Assembly: GCA_021798195.1 (NCBI GenBank)
Contig: JAJZYH010000008.1
Span: 1-64,000, forward strand
DNA from: Thermoplasmata archaeon
Lineage (GTDB): Archaea > Thermoplasmatota > Thermoplasmata > Lutacidiplasmatales > UBA184
Direction: 5' to 3'
Length of the DNA: 64,000 nt
The notes beneath the pieces were generated by a model. It was not told the origin of the DNA. It made no database searches and saw nothing but the letters and a program-made list of their open reading frames with translations. The stretch's first letter is position 1. Each line of letters starts with the position of its first letter. Made by a program: the position numbers and the translations under genes. Positions 42,865 through 51,782 of the stretch are shown one piece after another.

Positions 42865-42900
42865 GTCGGACCCGCTCGCCATTCTGCGGGAGGGTCCGAC
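42865..42900 (+). other. Strong hairpin after the methyltransferase gene
   Basis: GTCGGACCC (42865-42873) pairs perfectly with GGGTCCGAC (42892-42900) around an 18-nt loop, 22 nt after the stop codon at 42842. There is no following T-tract, so it is a 3'-end stabiliser or weak terminator at best. Confidence 0.4.
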
Positions 42901-43078
42901 AAGTTCCGAAGAACCGCACCGGGAGTTCCGGTCGACGGGAGACCGTGGGAAAGTATGAGACCACTCCCGCTCCTCACCGGGACATTGCGACGCGAGGGGA
43001 GAGCTGGGGTCCCCCTCGCCATGTGAACTGTCAAGAAGGAGGAGAGGCTCCCCGCCGGTGGCTCGGAGAGGGGGGAGA

Positions 43079-43267
43079 ATGGTCTCGGCTCGGCGATTTT
43101 GGTTCCTTGCCGCGGGTTTCCTGGCGATCACCTTGGTGGTCACGGTCCTTCCCGACCCTCTGGGCCTGGAACTCATGCTCCTGTTTGCCCTGGCCACCAT
43201 CGCCGCGTTGGGGCTGGGGATGGAGGCCTCCCGCCGGGAGGATCTCCTCCGGGGGAATCCTCCCTGA
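43079..43267 (+). CDS. Small two-helix membrane protein
   Basis: A 62-residue protein with two hydrophobic helices (FWFLAAGFLAITLVVTVL and LELMLLFALATIAALGLGM) joined by a short PDPLG turn, and a charged C-terminus (EASRREDLLRGNPP). A GGGGGGA purine run sits just before ATG 43079. It converges on the zinc-ribbon gene with one base between their ends. The 236-bp region upstream (42843-43078) holds only the hairpin at 42865. Function unknown. Confidence 0.55.
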   Translation: MVSARRFWFLAAGFLAITLVVTVLPDPLGLELMLLFALATIAALGLGMEASRREDLLRGNPP

Positions 43268-43268
43268 T

Positions 43269-43640
43269 TCAATCCCCCGGGCCTTTCTTCTTCACCGGGG
43301 TCGATCCTGCCGGGGGAACAGTCCCCTGCCTATCCGGGGGTGGGGGGGGCGGGATCGGAGGTGCCCGGCCGTCCAATTCCTGCCGGGCCCCCTCGATGGC
43401 GTCCCGCGTGAGCTCGGCGGCTTTGGAAACCAGGGGGCGCACTTCGCCATACAGGCTCCGGGCCAAACCTGAGGCGATACGCACCCCGTCGGTGAGATCC
43501 CGGCTTGCGTCGCTCACGAGTCCATGCCCTTCATCGTGCCCCGACGTGCCACCGGCGGGGGGAGTGGATCGGCCACAGGTGGGGCACGGGGAACCCCCGG
43601 TGCGCCCACCCCCTCCGCAGGTGGGACAAACCTCGGTCAT
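43269..43640 (-). CDS. Zinc-ribbon protein with helical middle
   Basis: A 123-residue protein with an N-terminal C4 zinc ribbon (C5, C8, C19, C22 in VCPTCGGGGRTGGSPCPTCG), a helical middle (LTDGVRIASGLARSLYGEVRPLVSKAAELT) and a polyproline/Lys-rich tail ending VKKKGPGD. ATG 43640 has a weak GTGATAGG box about 26 nt upstream. Short zinc-ribbon proteins of this kind are common and mostly uncharacterised in archaea. Confidence 0.6.
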   Translation of the reverse strand: MTEVCPTCGGGGRTGGSPCPTCGRSTPPAGGTSGHDEGHGLVSDASRDLTDGVRIASGLARSLYGEVRPLVSKAAELTRDAIEGARQELDGRAPPIPPPPPPDRQGTVPPAGSTPVKKKGPGD

Positions 43641-43787
43641 GCCGGAAGGGAGACCTTCGGCTCCTATCACGCTTGCGAGAACCTGTGCCTGCGGCCGGTC
43701 CCGCCCCTCAACGGGACAGGTGATGGGATGGCCCGGGGCCAATCATCATAAGGGCGGGTCCCATCGTTCGGACCGGGTAGGCGCTCC

Positions 43788-44558
43788 ATGCAGGATGTCC
43801 GGATCCAGATCGAGGAAGACGTCACACTCAAGGACCCCGTGCTCGTGGAGGGGCTTCCCGGCATCGGGAGCGTGGGGAAGCTCGCCGCGGACTATCTCAA
43901 GGACGCGCTCTCCGCCACCCGGTTCGCCACGATCCACTCCAAGTACTTCCCTCCCCAGGTGTACGTGGACGAGAACGGGATCATCCGGCTCGTCTCCAAC
44001 GACCTCTACTATCGGAAGGCAACCAAGGCCGGGCAGCGGGATCTCGTCATCCTCGTGGGCGACTATCAAGGCATCAGTCCCGAGGGTCAGTACGAACTCA
44101 CGGATCAGGTCCTCCTCCTCTGTTCCAAGTTGGGGGTCCGCGAGGTCTACACCCTCGCGGGCTTCGCCCAGGGCCACCTCGTGGAGTCCCCCCGGGTGCT
44201 CGGCGCAGCGACCTCCCCCCAGAGGGTGGAACTCATGAAGAAGTACGGGGTCATCTTCTCCCGGAACGATCCCGGCGGGGGCCTCATCGGGGCCAGCGGG
44301 CTCTTCCTCGGCCTGGGGAAGCTCTACGGGATGGAGAGCGTGTGCCTCATGGGCGAGACCTCGGGATACTTCGCGGACCCCCGGAGCGCCGAGGCGGTGC
44401 TGCGCGTCCTCGCCAAGGCCTTGAACCTGGATGTGGACCTTTCCACCCTCGAGGCGAAGGCCAAGGAGATCGAACGGATCGCCGCACGGTTCCGGGAATC
44501 CGACACGAAGCCCTCCCCGGAAGCCCAGCCCAAGGAAGACCTGGGGTACATCGGTTGA
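43788..44558 (+). CDS. PAC2-family protein (proteasome-assembly chaperone-like)
   Basis: A 256-residue member of the PAC2/PbaA-PbaB group. The PAC2 domain is clear: VLVEGLPGIGSVGKLAADYL, HSKYFPPQVYV, DLVILVGDYQGIS, EVYTLAGFAQG and GASGLFLGLGKLYGMESVCLMGETSGYF. A charged helix leads to a C-terminal GYIG. In archaeal PbaB a C-terminal HbYX motif docks on the proteasome alpha ring; here Tyr is third from the end, not second, so docking is uncertain. Often found after nop10 in other archaea, but separate here. Confidence 0.88.
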   Translation: MQDVRIQIEEDVTLKDPVLVEGLPGIGSVGKLAADYLKDALSATRFATIHSKYFPPQVYVDENGIIRLVSNDLYYRKATKAGQRDLVILVGDYQGISPEGQYELTDQVLLLCSKLGVREVYTLAGFAQGHLVESPRVLGAATSPQRVELMKKYGVIFSRNDPGGGLIGASGLFLGLGKLYGMESVCLMGETSGYFADPRSAEAVLRVLAKALNLDVDLSTLEAKAKEIERIAARFRESDTKPSPEAQPKEDLGYIG

Positions 44559-44601
44559 GACCGGCGGGGGCCCCTCTCGACGGCGCTCCACGGGATGCCA
44601 C

Positions 44602-45717
44602 ATGGACCCGTCCTCCGGAGGTCTTGGGTCCCCGGCGGCGCGGCATTCGGCTCTGCTCCATCGCCTCCGGGAGAGGATCGCCCGGGAAGGACCCCTCCCG
44701 TTCCCGGAGTTCCTCCGGGAAGCGCTGTACCATCCCCACGCGGGCTACTACCATGGTGGGAGGGAGATCCTTGGAGCCCGGGGGGACTACCAGACCGCGC
44801 CCCGGGTGAGCCCCCTCTTCGGCGCCGTCCTGGCCCAGCACATCGGGGAGATCCATCTCTCGATGGGCCGTCCCTCCAACTTCTCCCTGATGGAACTGGG
44901 ACCCGGGGACGGGTCTCTTCTGCGCGACGTATGGGCCTCCCTGGAACGAGGGCGACCACGCAGCGAGGTCGGGGGTTGGAAGGTCCGGGCGGTGGAAGTG
45001 TCCTCCACCTTGCGGGAACAAGCCCTGCAGAACCTCTCCGGCGCAGCTGCCGTGTCCTGGTACGATTCCCTGGAAGGCATCGCGCCCGCCGAAGGCGTCG
45101 TCTGGGGGAACGAGTTCTTGGATTCGCTCCCCTTTCACCGGCTGGTGGTCCATGAAGGCCGTTGGTGCTCCCTCCTCGTGGATGCCCCGCCCGACGACCC
45201 CACACGGCTGGTGGAGACCGTGGGTCCACCGGTCCCGGACGATTGGGGCCGGGAACTTCCGCGGGACGTACCCGAAGGCACCATGCTGGAACGCATCTCG
45301 GGCCTTCCGGAACTGTTCCGGTCCCTGGCGCGAATGGTTCCCCGGGGACACCTCATCTTCTTCGATTACGGCGACACCCGGGAACGGCTTCTTGCCCGGT
45401 TCCCCCGGGGAACCCTCCAGACGTTCCACCGCCACGAGGGAGGCTTGGATCCCTTCCGGGGGCTCGGGTCCACGGACATCACCGCATGGGTGGACTTCAC
45501 ATACGTCCAGGAGGTGGCGCGGGGATCCGGGTTCCATGTCTCGGACTACCTTGACCAGTCGGAAGCCCTTCACCGATGGGGCCTCGATGCCGTGACGGAG
45601 GCCCTGGTCCGCGCGACCTCAGACCCCGTGGAGCAGACCCGGATACGGATGGCCCGGAAGACGTACCTCTTCGCCTATCCCACGTTCCGGGTCCTGGAAC
45701 TGGTCCGGCAGGGGTGA
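44602..45717 (+). CDS. MidA/NDUFAF7-family SAM methyltransferase (DUF185)
   Basis: A 371-residue protein of the family whose mitochondrial member methylates a complex I arginine. The hallmark order is FPEFLREALYHPHAGYY, DYQTAPRVSPLFGAVLA, the SAM loop LMELGPGDGSLLRDV, then EGVVWGNEFLDSLPFHR and GHLIFFDYG. Length is typical. It follows the PAC2 gene by 43 bp on the same strand and may be cotranscribed. Its archaeal substrate is unknown. Confidence 0.87.
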   Translation: MDPSSGGLGSPAARHSALLHRLRERIAREGPLPFPEFLREALYHPHAGYYHGGREILGARGDYQTAPRVSPLFGAVLAQHIGEIHLSMGRPSNFSLMELGPGDGSLLRDVWASLERGRPRSEVGGWKVRAVEVSSTLREQALQNLSGAAAVSWYDSLEGIAPAEGVVWGNEFLDSLPFHRLVVHEGRWCSLLVDAPPDDPTRLVETVGPPVPDDWGRELPRDVPEGTMLERISGLPELFRSLARMVPRGHLIFFDYGDTRERLLARFPRGTLQTFHRHEGGLDPFRGLGSTDITAWVDFTYVQEVARGSGFHVSDYLDQSEALHRWGLDAVTEALVRATSDPVEQTRIRMARKTYLFAYPTFRVLELVRQG

Positions 45718-45737
45718 CCCCGGGCTCCCGGAGGGGC

Positions 45738-46580
45738 TCAGGGAAGGAGTTCCTCGGCGATCGACGGGATCCGCCCCAGGTCCTCGACCACATGGCGGGG
45801 GGCCGGATCGATGGGCTCGTTGGGGCGGTAGAGGTGTTCATAGCCGGCGCCGTACCGCTTCGCCCCCCGGTAGAGGATCGCCTCCCGGAATCCCGCCTTG
45901 CGGGCCCCCAGGATGTCATAGGGGTGATCCCCCACGTGGATCGCCCGTTCCGGTGGGACACCCAGCTCGCGAAGGCAATGGAGGAAGATCTCAGGGGATG
46001 GTTTGGCCCAGGGGAGCTCTTCGCTGAGGGACCATGCCTCGATCCACGGGGCGAGCCCCAGGTCGGACACCACCCGGCGGATCCCCTCCCCGGGCTCCCC
46101 GGAGAGGTTGGAGACCACTCCGATCCGGAACCCCTTGGAATGGAGGCGCGCGAGGCACGCCCGAGCCCCCGGGCTTTCCCGCAACGGGGCGTCCCGGACG
46201 AATCGGGAAAGCGCCCGGATGTACTCCTCGGGACGCGCCCATCTCCCCGCGAGGCGCGCCGCCTCCTGCGCTTGGGTGGCGAGGGACATCCCCACCCCTT
46301 TACGCTCGGCGTCGGCCGCCCGGAGGAAGGCCCGCTGTCCCGCTTCCTCCGGGGAGAGTTCCTCCCGGGTGCCGGGGCGTCGGGGCCATTGCCGCACCAC
46401 ATGGGCCCGGACCTCCGCCGCGGTCCGGACGTAGCGCTCCTCGTCCTCGGGATCGAGGTAGATCAAGGTGTGCCAGAGGTCCCACGTCACGGCGCGGGGA
46501 ACGGCGGGACCCCCAACGGCTCCCGGGGGACCTTCTCCCCCGCCTGGGCGATCTCCCTCTCCGGGTCGCGGCTCCGTCAC
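45738..46580 (-). CDS. HAD-superfamily hydrolase
   Basis: A 280-residue haloacid-dehalogenase-fold phosphatase. Motif I is VTWDLWHTLIY, where the second Asp of DxD is Trp, as in several HAD subgroups; motif II is GVVSNLSG; motif III Lys is in WAKPSPEIF; motif IV is IHVGDHPYDILGARKAG. The helical cap lies between residues ~45 and 140. It starts as ATGA over the GINS stop. The substrate is probably a small phosphometabolite. Confidence 0.87.
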   Translation of the reverse strand: MTEPRPGEGDRPGGGEGPPGAVGGPAVPRAVTWDLWHTLIYLDPEDEERYVRTAAEVRAHVVRQWPRRPGTREELSPEEAGQRAFLRAADAERKGVGMSLATQAQEAARLAGRWARPEEYIRALSRFVRDAPLRESPGARACLARLHSKGFRIGVVSNLSGEPGEGIRRVVSDLGLAPWIEAWSLSEELPWAKPSPEIFLHCLRELGVPPERAIHVGDHPYDILGARKAGFREAILYRGAKRYGAGYEHLYRPNEPIDPAPRHVVEDLGRIPSIAEELLP

Positions 46581-47308
46581 GTGACCTGCACCCGATCTCC
46601 CGGTTGGATCCGGACCGCCCGTCCCGCGTGGACCAGGATCTGGGCCACCGAGGGAGGGAGCGTCACCACATCTTCCCGAAGGAGCTCCAGTGTGTCCCCC
46701 GGGGAGACCTCGAAGGGCGGCCCGTCCTGAAGGATGCGGATCACCCAGCCTTCCGGTTGTTCCTCCTTGACCTTGGTGACACCACCCGAAGGATGGCTCC
46801 CCCCGGCAGGGTGGGCCTCCATCGCCGGTCCGGAAAGTTGGGGAGGGCCACCCTCCCGGGCGACCTGCGAGGCGGGAGAGCCACCGGATGGGACTGCGGG
46901 GCTCGGGGGCGCGGGCGCTCCTCCGGAGAGGAATGGGGCGACGTTCCCCCGATGCCGGAGCAGCTCGTTCACGAGGGCATCGAACAGGAGCCTCTCCACG
47001 GGGAGCATTGCGGGGACCTCGCCTCCCATCGAGGCGTACTGCGCCGCGCGGGTGGCAATCTTGGACATCCGTGCGTCAATGACGTCCCTCGTCTGCTGGA
47101 GGGCCCTCTGGTAGGTCTGTCGGGTGACCTCCACCCGACGTCCCGTGGGATCCTCTCGGGCCTGCTGGTCCAAGAGGGCCCGCAACTCCTTGAGGAACGC
47201 GTCGGACATGGTATAGAAATCGGAGGGGATCTTGCCCAGCCCCCGGGAGGAGTATTCGAGCCGCCTCTGTTCCAGGATGGCGTTGTAATAATCGCCGGGG
47301 GAGGACAT
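46577..47308 (-). CDS. GINS complex subunit (Gins51 type)
   Basis: Replicative helicase (CMG-like) subunit. The N-terminal alpha domain shows LEYSSRGLGKIPSDFYTM, a helical arm with RMSKIATRAAQ, and VPAMLPVERLLFDALVNE. A Pro/Gly/Ser-rich linker (~125-175) leads to a small beta domain (WVIRILQDGPPFEVSPGDTLEL). The alpha-then-beta order is that of Gins51, the form that can act as a homotetramer. ATG 47308 gives 243 residues. A GATAAG-containing box lies ~45 bp upstream. Confidence 0.86.
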   Translation of the reverse strand: MSSPGDYYNAILEQRRLEYSSRGLGKIPSDFYTMSDAFLKELRALLDQQAREDPTGRRVEVTRQTYQRALQQTRDVIDARMSKIATRAAQYASMGGEVPAMLPVERLLFDALVNELLRHRGNVAPFLSGGAPAPPSPAVPSGGSPASQVAREGGPPQLSGPAMEAHPAGGSHPSGGVTKVKEEQPEGWVIRILQDGPPFEVSPGDTLELLREDVVTLPPSVAQILVHAGRAVRIQPGDRVQVT

Positions 47309-47534
47309 GGATCCGGAGGCCTTCCGGGGACTCTCACCACACCCTCCCTGATAAGAGCGTTGGGACCCGGAGCGCCCGATGGCTCTCCACCCTCCGCATC
47401 CGGCCCCCCCTCGCAGGGGGAAACTGTTGCCTTCACCCTCGGGCCCGGAATTCGGGCGGACTCCCTTCCCCCTTCTCGTACCCACCGCCTCAGGTTAAGT
47501 CCGAGGAGGACATCCCCCTCCGTGAGGGACGACG

Positions 47535-47990
47535 ATGGCGGATCCGCCCCCGTTGGTGACCTTCCTCCGCGTGCTCGCCGATCTCCGCCGGACGGTCGCG
47601 GAGAGGGGGGCCCTCCTCCTGGTGGAGGGGGACCGGGACCGGGAGGCCCTGAGAGCGCTGGGAGTTACTCGAGCCTCCCTCGTCGTGGTGAATTCCGGGC
47701 GGCCTCTTCCCGCCGTGGTCGAGGCATTGGTGGACCGGGGACGGCCGGTTGTGGTCCTGACCGACTGGGACCGGAAGGGGGGACATCTCGCCTTTCGCCT
47801 GTCCCAGATGATGGCCGACGGGCGCGTCCCGGTGGATCTCACCTTCCGCCGCCGCTTTGCGCGGGCCATGCTGGGAGAGATCACCCATGTCCAGGCCATG
47901 GCGGTCTGGGCCGAACGGGAAGCCGGCAGGCTGGGCACCACGCTGGATCACTGGCTGGGGGATCTGGAAGAGAGGAACCCGCACCTTTAG
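47535..47990 (+). CDS. Small Toprim-domain protein (UPF0292-like)
   Basis: A 151-residue stand-alone Toprim protein with the catalytic Glu strand ALLLVEGDRDREALRALG and the DxD strand PVVVLTDWDRKGGHLAFRL. Single-domain archaeal Toprim proteins of this kind resemble RNase M5 and primase cores, but their substrate is unknown to me. It sits between GINS (divergent) and L15e (convergent, 10 bp between stops). Confidence 0.83.
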   Translation: MADPPPLVTFLRVLADLRRTVAERGALLLVEGDRDREALRALGVTRASLVVVNSGRPLPAVVEALVDRGRPVVVLTDWDRKGGHLAFRLSQMMADGRVPVDLTFRRRFARAMLGEITHVQAMAVWAEREAGRLGTTLDHWLGDLEERNPHL

Positions 47991-48000
47991 GTGGCGTGAC

Positions 48001-48615
48001 TCAGGGGATGACCTTCGTCTGGACCCGCCGGACATAGCGCTGGTTCGCCTTCCGCGAGGGCCGGAAGCGCTCCGCCCCCTTTCCCTTCCACCAGAGTCCC
48101 CGACCCCTCTTGCCGGCACTGGTCAACCCACGGAAGGCCCGTCCCTTCTGTTCCGGCGCGGCGATCCACCGGATCTTGGGGTCGGACAGGATCGAGGGGT
48201 GGCTCGGGTCCACCAGCACCACTTCGTAGAACCGGTCGTGGCCGTCCTCCCCCACCCAATAGGAGTTGAGCACCTCGAGGTTGTGGAACTTCTTCTGGGC
48301 CCGTTCCTCGGCGATCCTCTGCTGGGACTTCGCGAGGACCATCTTCGCGATCCCCTTGTGCTTGGGGCGCCGGCCCGCGATGATGGCACGCTTCCGTTGA
48401 CCGCCCCGGCGAACGCGGACCCGGGCCACGACGAACCCGGGCTTCGCGCGCCATCCCAATGCATGCGCGCGGTCCAACCGCGTGGGGCGTTCCAGCTTCG
48501 TGATGGCGGATTCCTGCCGCCAGTGCAGCAGGCGATCCCGTCGCTGGACCGCGCCCTCCCGATGAAGGGTGGTCTGGAACGACTCTGCGAAGTGGCTGTA
48601 TGCGGATTGCGCCAT
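48001..48615 (-). CDS. rpl15e: Ribosomal protein L15e
   Basis: A 204-residue basic large-subunit protein. Signature segments include [61 protein letters not shown] and [14 protein letters not shown]. Length is slightly above the usual ~195. A CTTTTTAAG element at 48647-48655 places transcription start near 48625, a ten-base leader. Confidence 0.95.
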   Translation of the reverse strand: MAQSAYSHFAESFQTTLHREGAVQRRDRLLHWRQESAITKLERPTRLDRAHALGWRAKPGFVVARVRVRRGGQRKRAIIAGRRPKHKGIAKMVLAKSQQRIAEERAQKKFHNLEVLNSYWVGEDGHDRFYEVVLVDPSHPSILSDPKIRWIAAPEQKGRAFRGLTSAGKRGRGLWWKGKGAERFRPSRKANQRYVRRVQTKVIP

Positions 48616-49161
48616 GACCCGAAGCGCGGTCGCGACTCCGGTCCCGCTTAAAAAGCCTTCTCTCGGTCAAAGCGGGTGGGGCCGGCATCGAGGGGTCCAC
48701 CTCCTAAGGCCCGTCTCCGGAAGCGGGGTCCTCACGACTCCTCGGGCCCGGCCTTTCCCAGCCCACGGGAGAGCGGGGATCCACGCCGCCGCGGGTCGGA
48801 AACCATTCCCTTGTCGCAATGGGTGGGCTGGTCCCAGGCGGATCCTGCCTCCCAAGGTCGTCGCATCCCCATCCCAACGTAGAGGGAGTCGCCCTCCTCA
48901 CAGGGCGGAGCCCGATGTGCACAGAAGGTCCCTGTCCGTCGTCCTCCGAGCGCAGTCCGGCCAGATCGACCCACTTCACCGGAAAGCGACTTGGCGGCGA
49001 TGCGCGTTCATGATGTTTAGATCCAGTCCTCAACGATTCCCTTCATCCCCCCCGTACGGAGGGACACGAAGGCCCTCCCCGGCTCTTCGGGACTCGCCCC
49101 GACCGGACGGACCACGAGGAGGCTCCCCGACGGATCTGGGTCCGGGCGGAGACCCGGACCG
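48616..49161. other. Intergenic region of ~545 bp without a clear gene
   Basis: Contains the L15e promoter at its left end. I looked on both strands for RNase P RNA, SRP RNA and tRNA signatures and saw none. Short reading frames are low-complexity. One minus-strand frame ending at 49017 gives LLVVRPVGASPEEPGRAFVS, which looks more coding-like than its neighbours, but it has no convincing start. Confidence 0.5.
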
Positions 49162-49620
49162 TCATCCGGTGGAGGGAGGGACCTCTCCCGCCGCCGGACT
49201 CGCCGGTACGGGTGGCCGTGGGGTCTCATCGAAGGGGAGGCCATGGGGCGTCGAGCGGGTGACCTTTGCCGTCCCCCGGCTTTCCGTGGCGATGATCCGC
49301 TCCACATGCGTGAGGAATTCGTGCAGGAACCGGATGGCCCGTGGCCGTTCCGCCTCCGGAGGAGCGGACCGCGGGGATTCCCAGGTGATGAGGGCTCCTC
49401 CGGCCGTGGGGGATACTGAGAGCCGGATCTGGACGAGGAAGGGGACCACGGCGGGATTCGCCTTGGTGAGGGTCGCCTGGATCACGGACCGGGAGACTTC
49501 GCTCCCCCCGTCCTGTTGGTCCTCGACCGTGTACCCCGCACCCGTGAGGAACTCCCCCAGGTACCGGGTCACCCTCTCCCGGCCCACTCCGCGCACCCTC
49601 AACCAGCCGTCTTCGTCCAT
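49162..49620 (-). CDS. Uncharacterised small archaeal protein
   Basis: A 152-residue protein, last gene of the LX operon. The first ~110 residues look folded: a helix (RERVTRYLGEFLTGAG), beta strands (FLVQIRLSVSPTAGGALITWE) and a helix (AIRFLHEFLTHVERII). The end is Pro-rich. It starts inside the methyltransferase gene (22-bp overlap), so it is translationally coupled. I do not recognise the family; the pattern of a short amphipathic strand set between helices resembles small lipid-binding or START-like folds only loosely. Confidence 0.6.
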   Translation of the reverse strand: MDEDGWLRVRGVGRERVTRYLGEFLTGAGYTVEDQQDGGSEVSRSVIQATLTKANPAVVPFLVQIRLSVSPTAGGALITWESPRSAPPEAERPRAIRFLHEFLTHVERIIATESRGTAKVTRSTPHGLPFDETPRPPVPASPAAGEVPPSTG

Positions 49621-50321
49621 CCTTTCCTCCGATACATGGCCCGGCGCAGGAACCCCAGGAGCATGGTGTACTCGTACCGCGACGGGAGGGAACGTCCCAG
49701 GACCCGTCGAAAGAGCAGCCGGAGGCCCTTGCGCTTGTGGGGCGGGTACCGGCACTCGGTCAAGAACCTTTCCAAGAGGTCGAAGAAGAGCGCTTCCGTG
49801 GCACCGTGGAGCTCCACCGGATCCTCCGCGGGGACCCTCCCCCGATGGAGGACGTAGAGCAGCACCGTCACCGCGTGGGAGAGATTGAGGGTGGGGAACG
49901 TCCGGTCCGCGGGGATGTGCGCCAGGACGTCACACCGCGCAAGCTCCTCCCGGTTCAGGCCGTTGTCCTCCGGCCCGAAGACCAGGCTCACCGTCCCCTG
50001 GACCCTCTGGACCATCAGGGAGAGCTCCTCCGGGGTGACCGAGCGCCGGAGGTAGGAACGGGTCCGACCTCCCGAAAGGTCCGTGGTTCCCACCACGAGG
50101 TCGGTGTCCTCCACGGATTCCTCGAGGGAACCCAGGACTCTGGCGCGCTGGAGGATGGGAAGCCCCGCCATGGCCCGCCTCCGCGCCTCGGGACCCAGCT
50201 TGGCGCGTGGGGAGACCAGCACCAGGTCCGTGACGCCGAAGTTCCGGAGGGCCCGGGCCACCGCCCCCACATTCCCATCCTCCTTGGGTCGGAGAAGCAC
50301 CACCCGAAGGGAGGGGGTCAT
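49599..50321 (-). CDS. TrmJ-family SPOUT RNA methyltransferase
   Basis: A 240-residue 2'-O-methyltransferase of the TrmJ/TrmH class, probably acting on tRNA wobble-loop position 32. SPOUT motifs: VVLLRPKEDGNVGAVARAL, TVSLVFGPEDNGLNREEL (motif II) and the knotted IPADRTFPTLNLSHAVTVLLY (motif III). A helical C-terminal extension follows. ATG 50321 overlaps the ftsY stop as ATGA. Confidence 0.9.
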   Translation of the reverse strand: MTPSLRVVLLRPKEDGNVGAVARALRNFGVTDLVLVSPRAKLGPEARRRAMAGLPILQRARVLGSLEESVEDTDLVVGTTDLSGGRTRSYLRRSVTPEELSLMVQRVQGTVSLVFGPEDNGLNREELARCDVLAHIPADRTFPTLNLSHAVTVLLYVLHRGRVPAEDPVELHGATEALFFDLLERFLTECRYPPHKRKGLRLLFRRVLGRSLPSRYEYTMLLGFLRRAMYRRKGWTKTAG

Positions 50322-51304
50322 GCCGGAGCCTCGTCCGAAGCGCGGAAGAGCCGGTCCACCATCCATCGGCGGTCGAAGGGCCGCAGGTCCTGGTATCCCT
50401 GGCCGACCCCCACGTAGAGGATCGGCTTGCGGACCACGTACGCCACGGACAGCGCGGACCCGCCCTTCGTGTCCGTGTCCAGCTTGGTGAGGATCACCCC
50501 GTCGAAGCCGATCTCCTTCTGGAACAGCTTCGCCTGCTCCACCATGTCGTTGCCCGACAATGCGTCCCCCACGAAGACCGTGAGCTGGGGCTTCACCACG
50601 CGACGGATCTTCTTGGCTTCCTCCACCAGGTTCTCGTTGGTGTGCTGACGGCCCGCGGTGTCCACGAGGACCACGTCCATGTGGCGGCTGCGGGCGTGCT
50701 GCACCGCGTCAAAGGCCACCGCCGCGGGGTCCGAGCCCTCCTGCTGCCGGACGAGCTTCACACCGAGCCTCTCCGCGTGCACCCCGATCTGCTCGATGGC
50801 CCCGGCCCGGAACGTGTCCCCCGCTGCCAGTACGACCCGGAGCCCCCGGGATTGCAAGAGGCTCGCCAGCTTGGCGATGGAGGTCGTCTTGCCGCTCCCG
50901 TTGACCCCGAGGAAAAGGATCACGTAGGGGCGGGGACCGGCCCGGATGGCCGACTCCACGTCGAGAGAGGGCAGCGTGAGCACCGATTCCACCGAGTGCC
51001 GGAGGGCCGCCTCGATGGCGCGGGAGGGGTCCTCCCCGAGGCGGAGCTTGCGGGACTTGAGTTGGTCCCGCACTTCCTTCTGGATCCTCTCCACCACCTC
51101 GAGCGCCACATCCGACTCCAGGAGGACGATCTCCAGTTCCTGGAGGACCTGATCGAGCGTCCTCGCCTTGATGCGGAACCCCAGACCATCGGTGAAGTAG
51201 GCTTCCGGGGAGGCGGCGCCCGCGGGAGCGGGCTCGCTCCCCGACGGGTCCTGGCCCCCGGGCGAGGGGCCCAGGCCCAGCCGCCTCTTAAGGCGCGCCC
51301 ACAT
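50318..51304 (-). CDS. ftsY: Signal recognition particle receptor FtsY
   Basis: SRP-GTPase that docks ribosome-SRP complexes at the membrane. In 328 residues: a short Pro/Gly-rich linker instead of a long acidic A domain, the N helical bundle (~45-120), and G1 GVNGSGKTT (133-141). DTFRAGAIEQ (G2), DVVLVDTAGRQ (G3), TKLDTDTKGG (G4) and YVGVGQGYQDLRPF at the end follow. It overlaps pfdA by 17 bp. The LX-pfdA-ftsY order is conserved in archaea. Confidence 0.95.
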   Translation of the reverse strand: MWARLKRRLGLGPSPGGQDPSGSEPAPAGAASPEAYFTDGLGFRIKARTLDQVLQELEIVLLESDVALEVVERIQKEVRDQLKSRKLRLGEDPSRAIEAALRHSVESVLTLPSLDVESAIRAGPRPYVILFLGVNGSGKTTSIAKLASLLQSRGLRVVLAAGDTFRAGAIEQIGVHAERLGVKLVRQQEGSDPAAVAFDAVQHARSRHMDVVLVDTAGRQHTNENLVEEAKKIRRVVKPQLTVFVGDALSGNDMVEQAKLFQKEIGFDGVILTKLDTDTKGGSALSVAYVVRKPILYVGVGQGYQDLRPFDRRWMVDRLFRASDEAPA

Positions 51305-51782
51305 GGGAGTCGCGGCCCGCAGGAGGATTGGGGGAGGCTTCCTGCTGCGCGGCCAGTTCCAGCCGCTGGGAGATCATGGCCACCTGTTCCTCCAACCGGT
51401 GGATCTGCTCGCCCAGCTCCCGTTCGCTGCGCTCCAGGCGGAGGATCCTCTCGTTCACGATCTCCAGGGCCCGGGGCCTCTCCATCTCCACGGTGACCCC
51501 CCGCCCCAGGCCCAGGAGCACACGGTCCTTGTCCGTGGGCTCGGCCCGGACAAAGACCTCCCCACCCACGGGGAGGAGGATCTCCTGGCGGGAGTCGAAG
51601 CGCTCCATCTCCTCGAGCACCTGGCGGGCCCGGGTGTGGTCCCCCAGCGACATCCGCAGGAGCTCATGCTGCCGGAGCATCGCGTTCAACTGGTTCCGGT
51701 AGGCGTCGAGCCGTGCGATCTGCTCCTGGACCTCCTCCTCGCGGCGCGAGCCCGCCATAGAGAGATCGTCCGTCGCGGTCAC
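51288..51782 (-). CDS. pfdA: Prefoldin subunit alpha
   Basis: Chaperone subunit that passes unfolded proteins to the thermosome. It has two coiled-coil arms (EEVQEQIARLDAYRNQLNAM and ERILRLERSERELGEQIHRL) around a central beta-hairpin region (EILLPVGGEVFVRAEP; VLLGLGRGVTVEM). GTG 51782 is used because it overlaps the LX stop as GTGA and gives 164 residues; the internal ATG 51758 would also be viable. Confidence 0.9.
   Translation of the reverse strand: MTATDDLSMAGSRREEEVQEQIARLDAYRNQLNAMLRQHELLRMSLGDHTRARQVLEEMERFDSRQEILLPVGGEVFVRAEPTDKDRVLLGLGRGVTVEMERPRALEIVNERILRLERSERELGEQIHRLEEQVAMISQRLELAAQQEASPNPPAGRDSHVGAP

Noticed and set aside
45738-46580. Missing second Asp in HAD motif I (DLWHT)
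   Set aside because: Several HAD subfamilies carry an aromatic residue there; not treated as a defect.
48616-49161. Possible RNase P or SRP RNA in the gap
   Set aside because: Neither the GAGGAAAGUC/ACAGAA-type RNase P blocks nor the SRP helix 8 motif could be found on either strand by eye.
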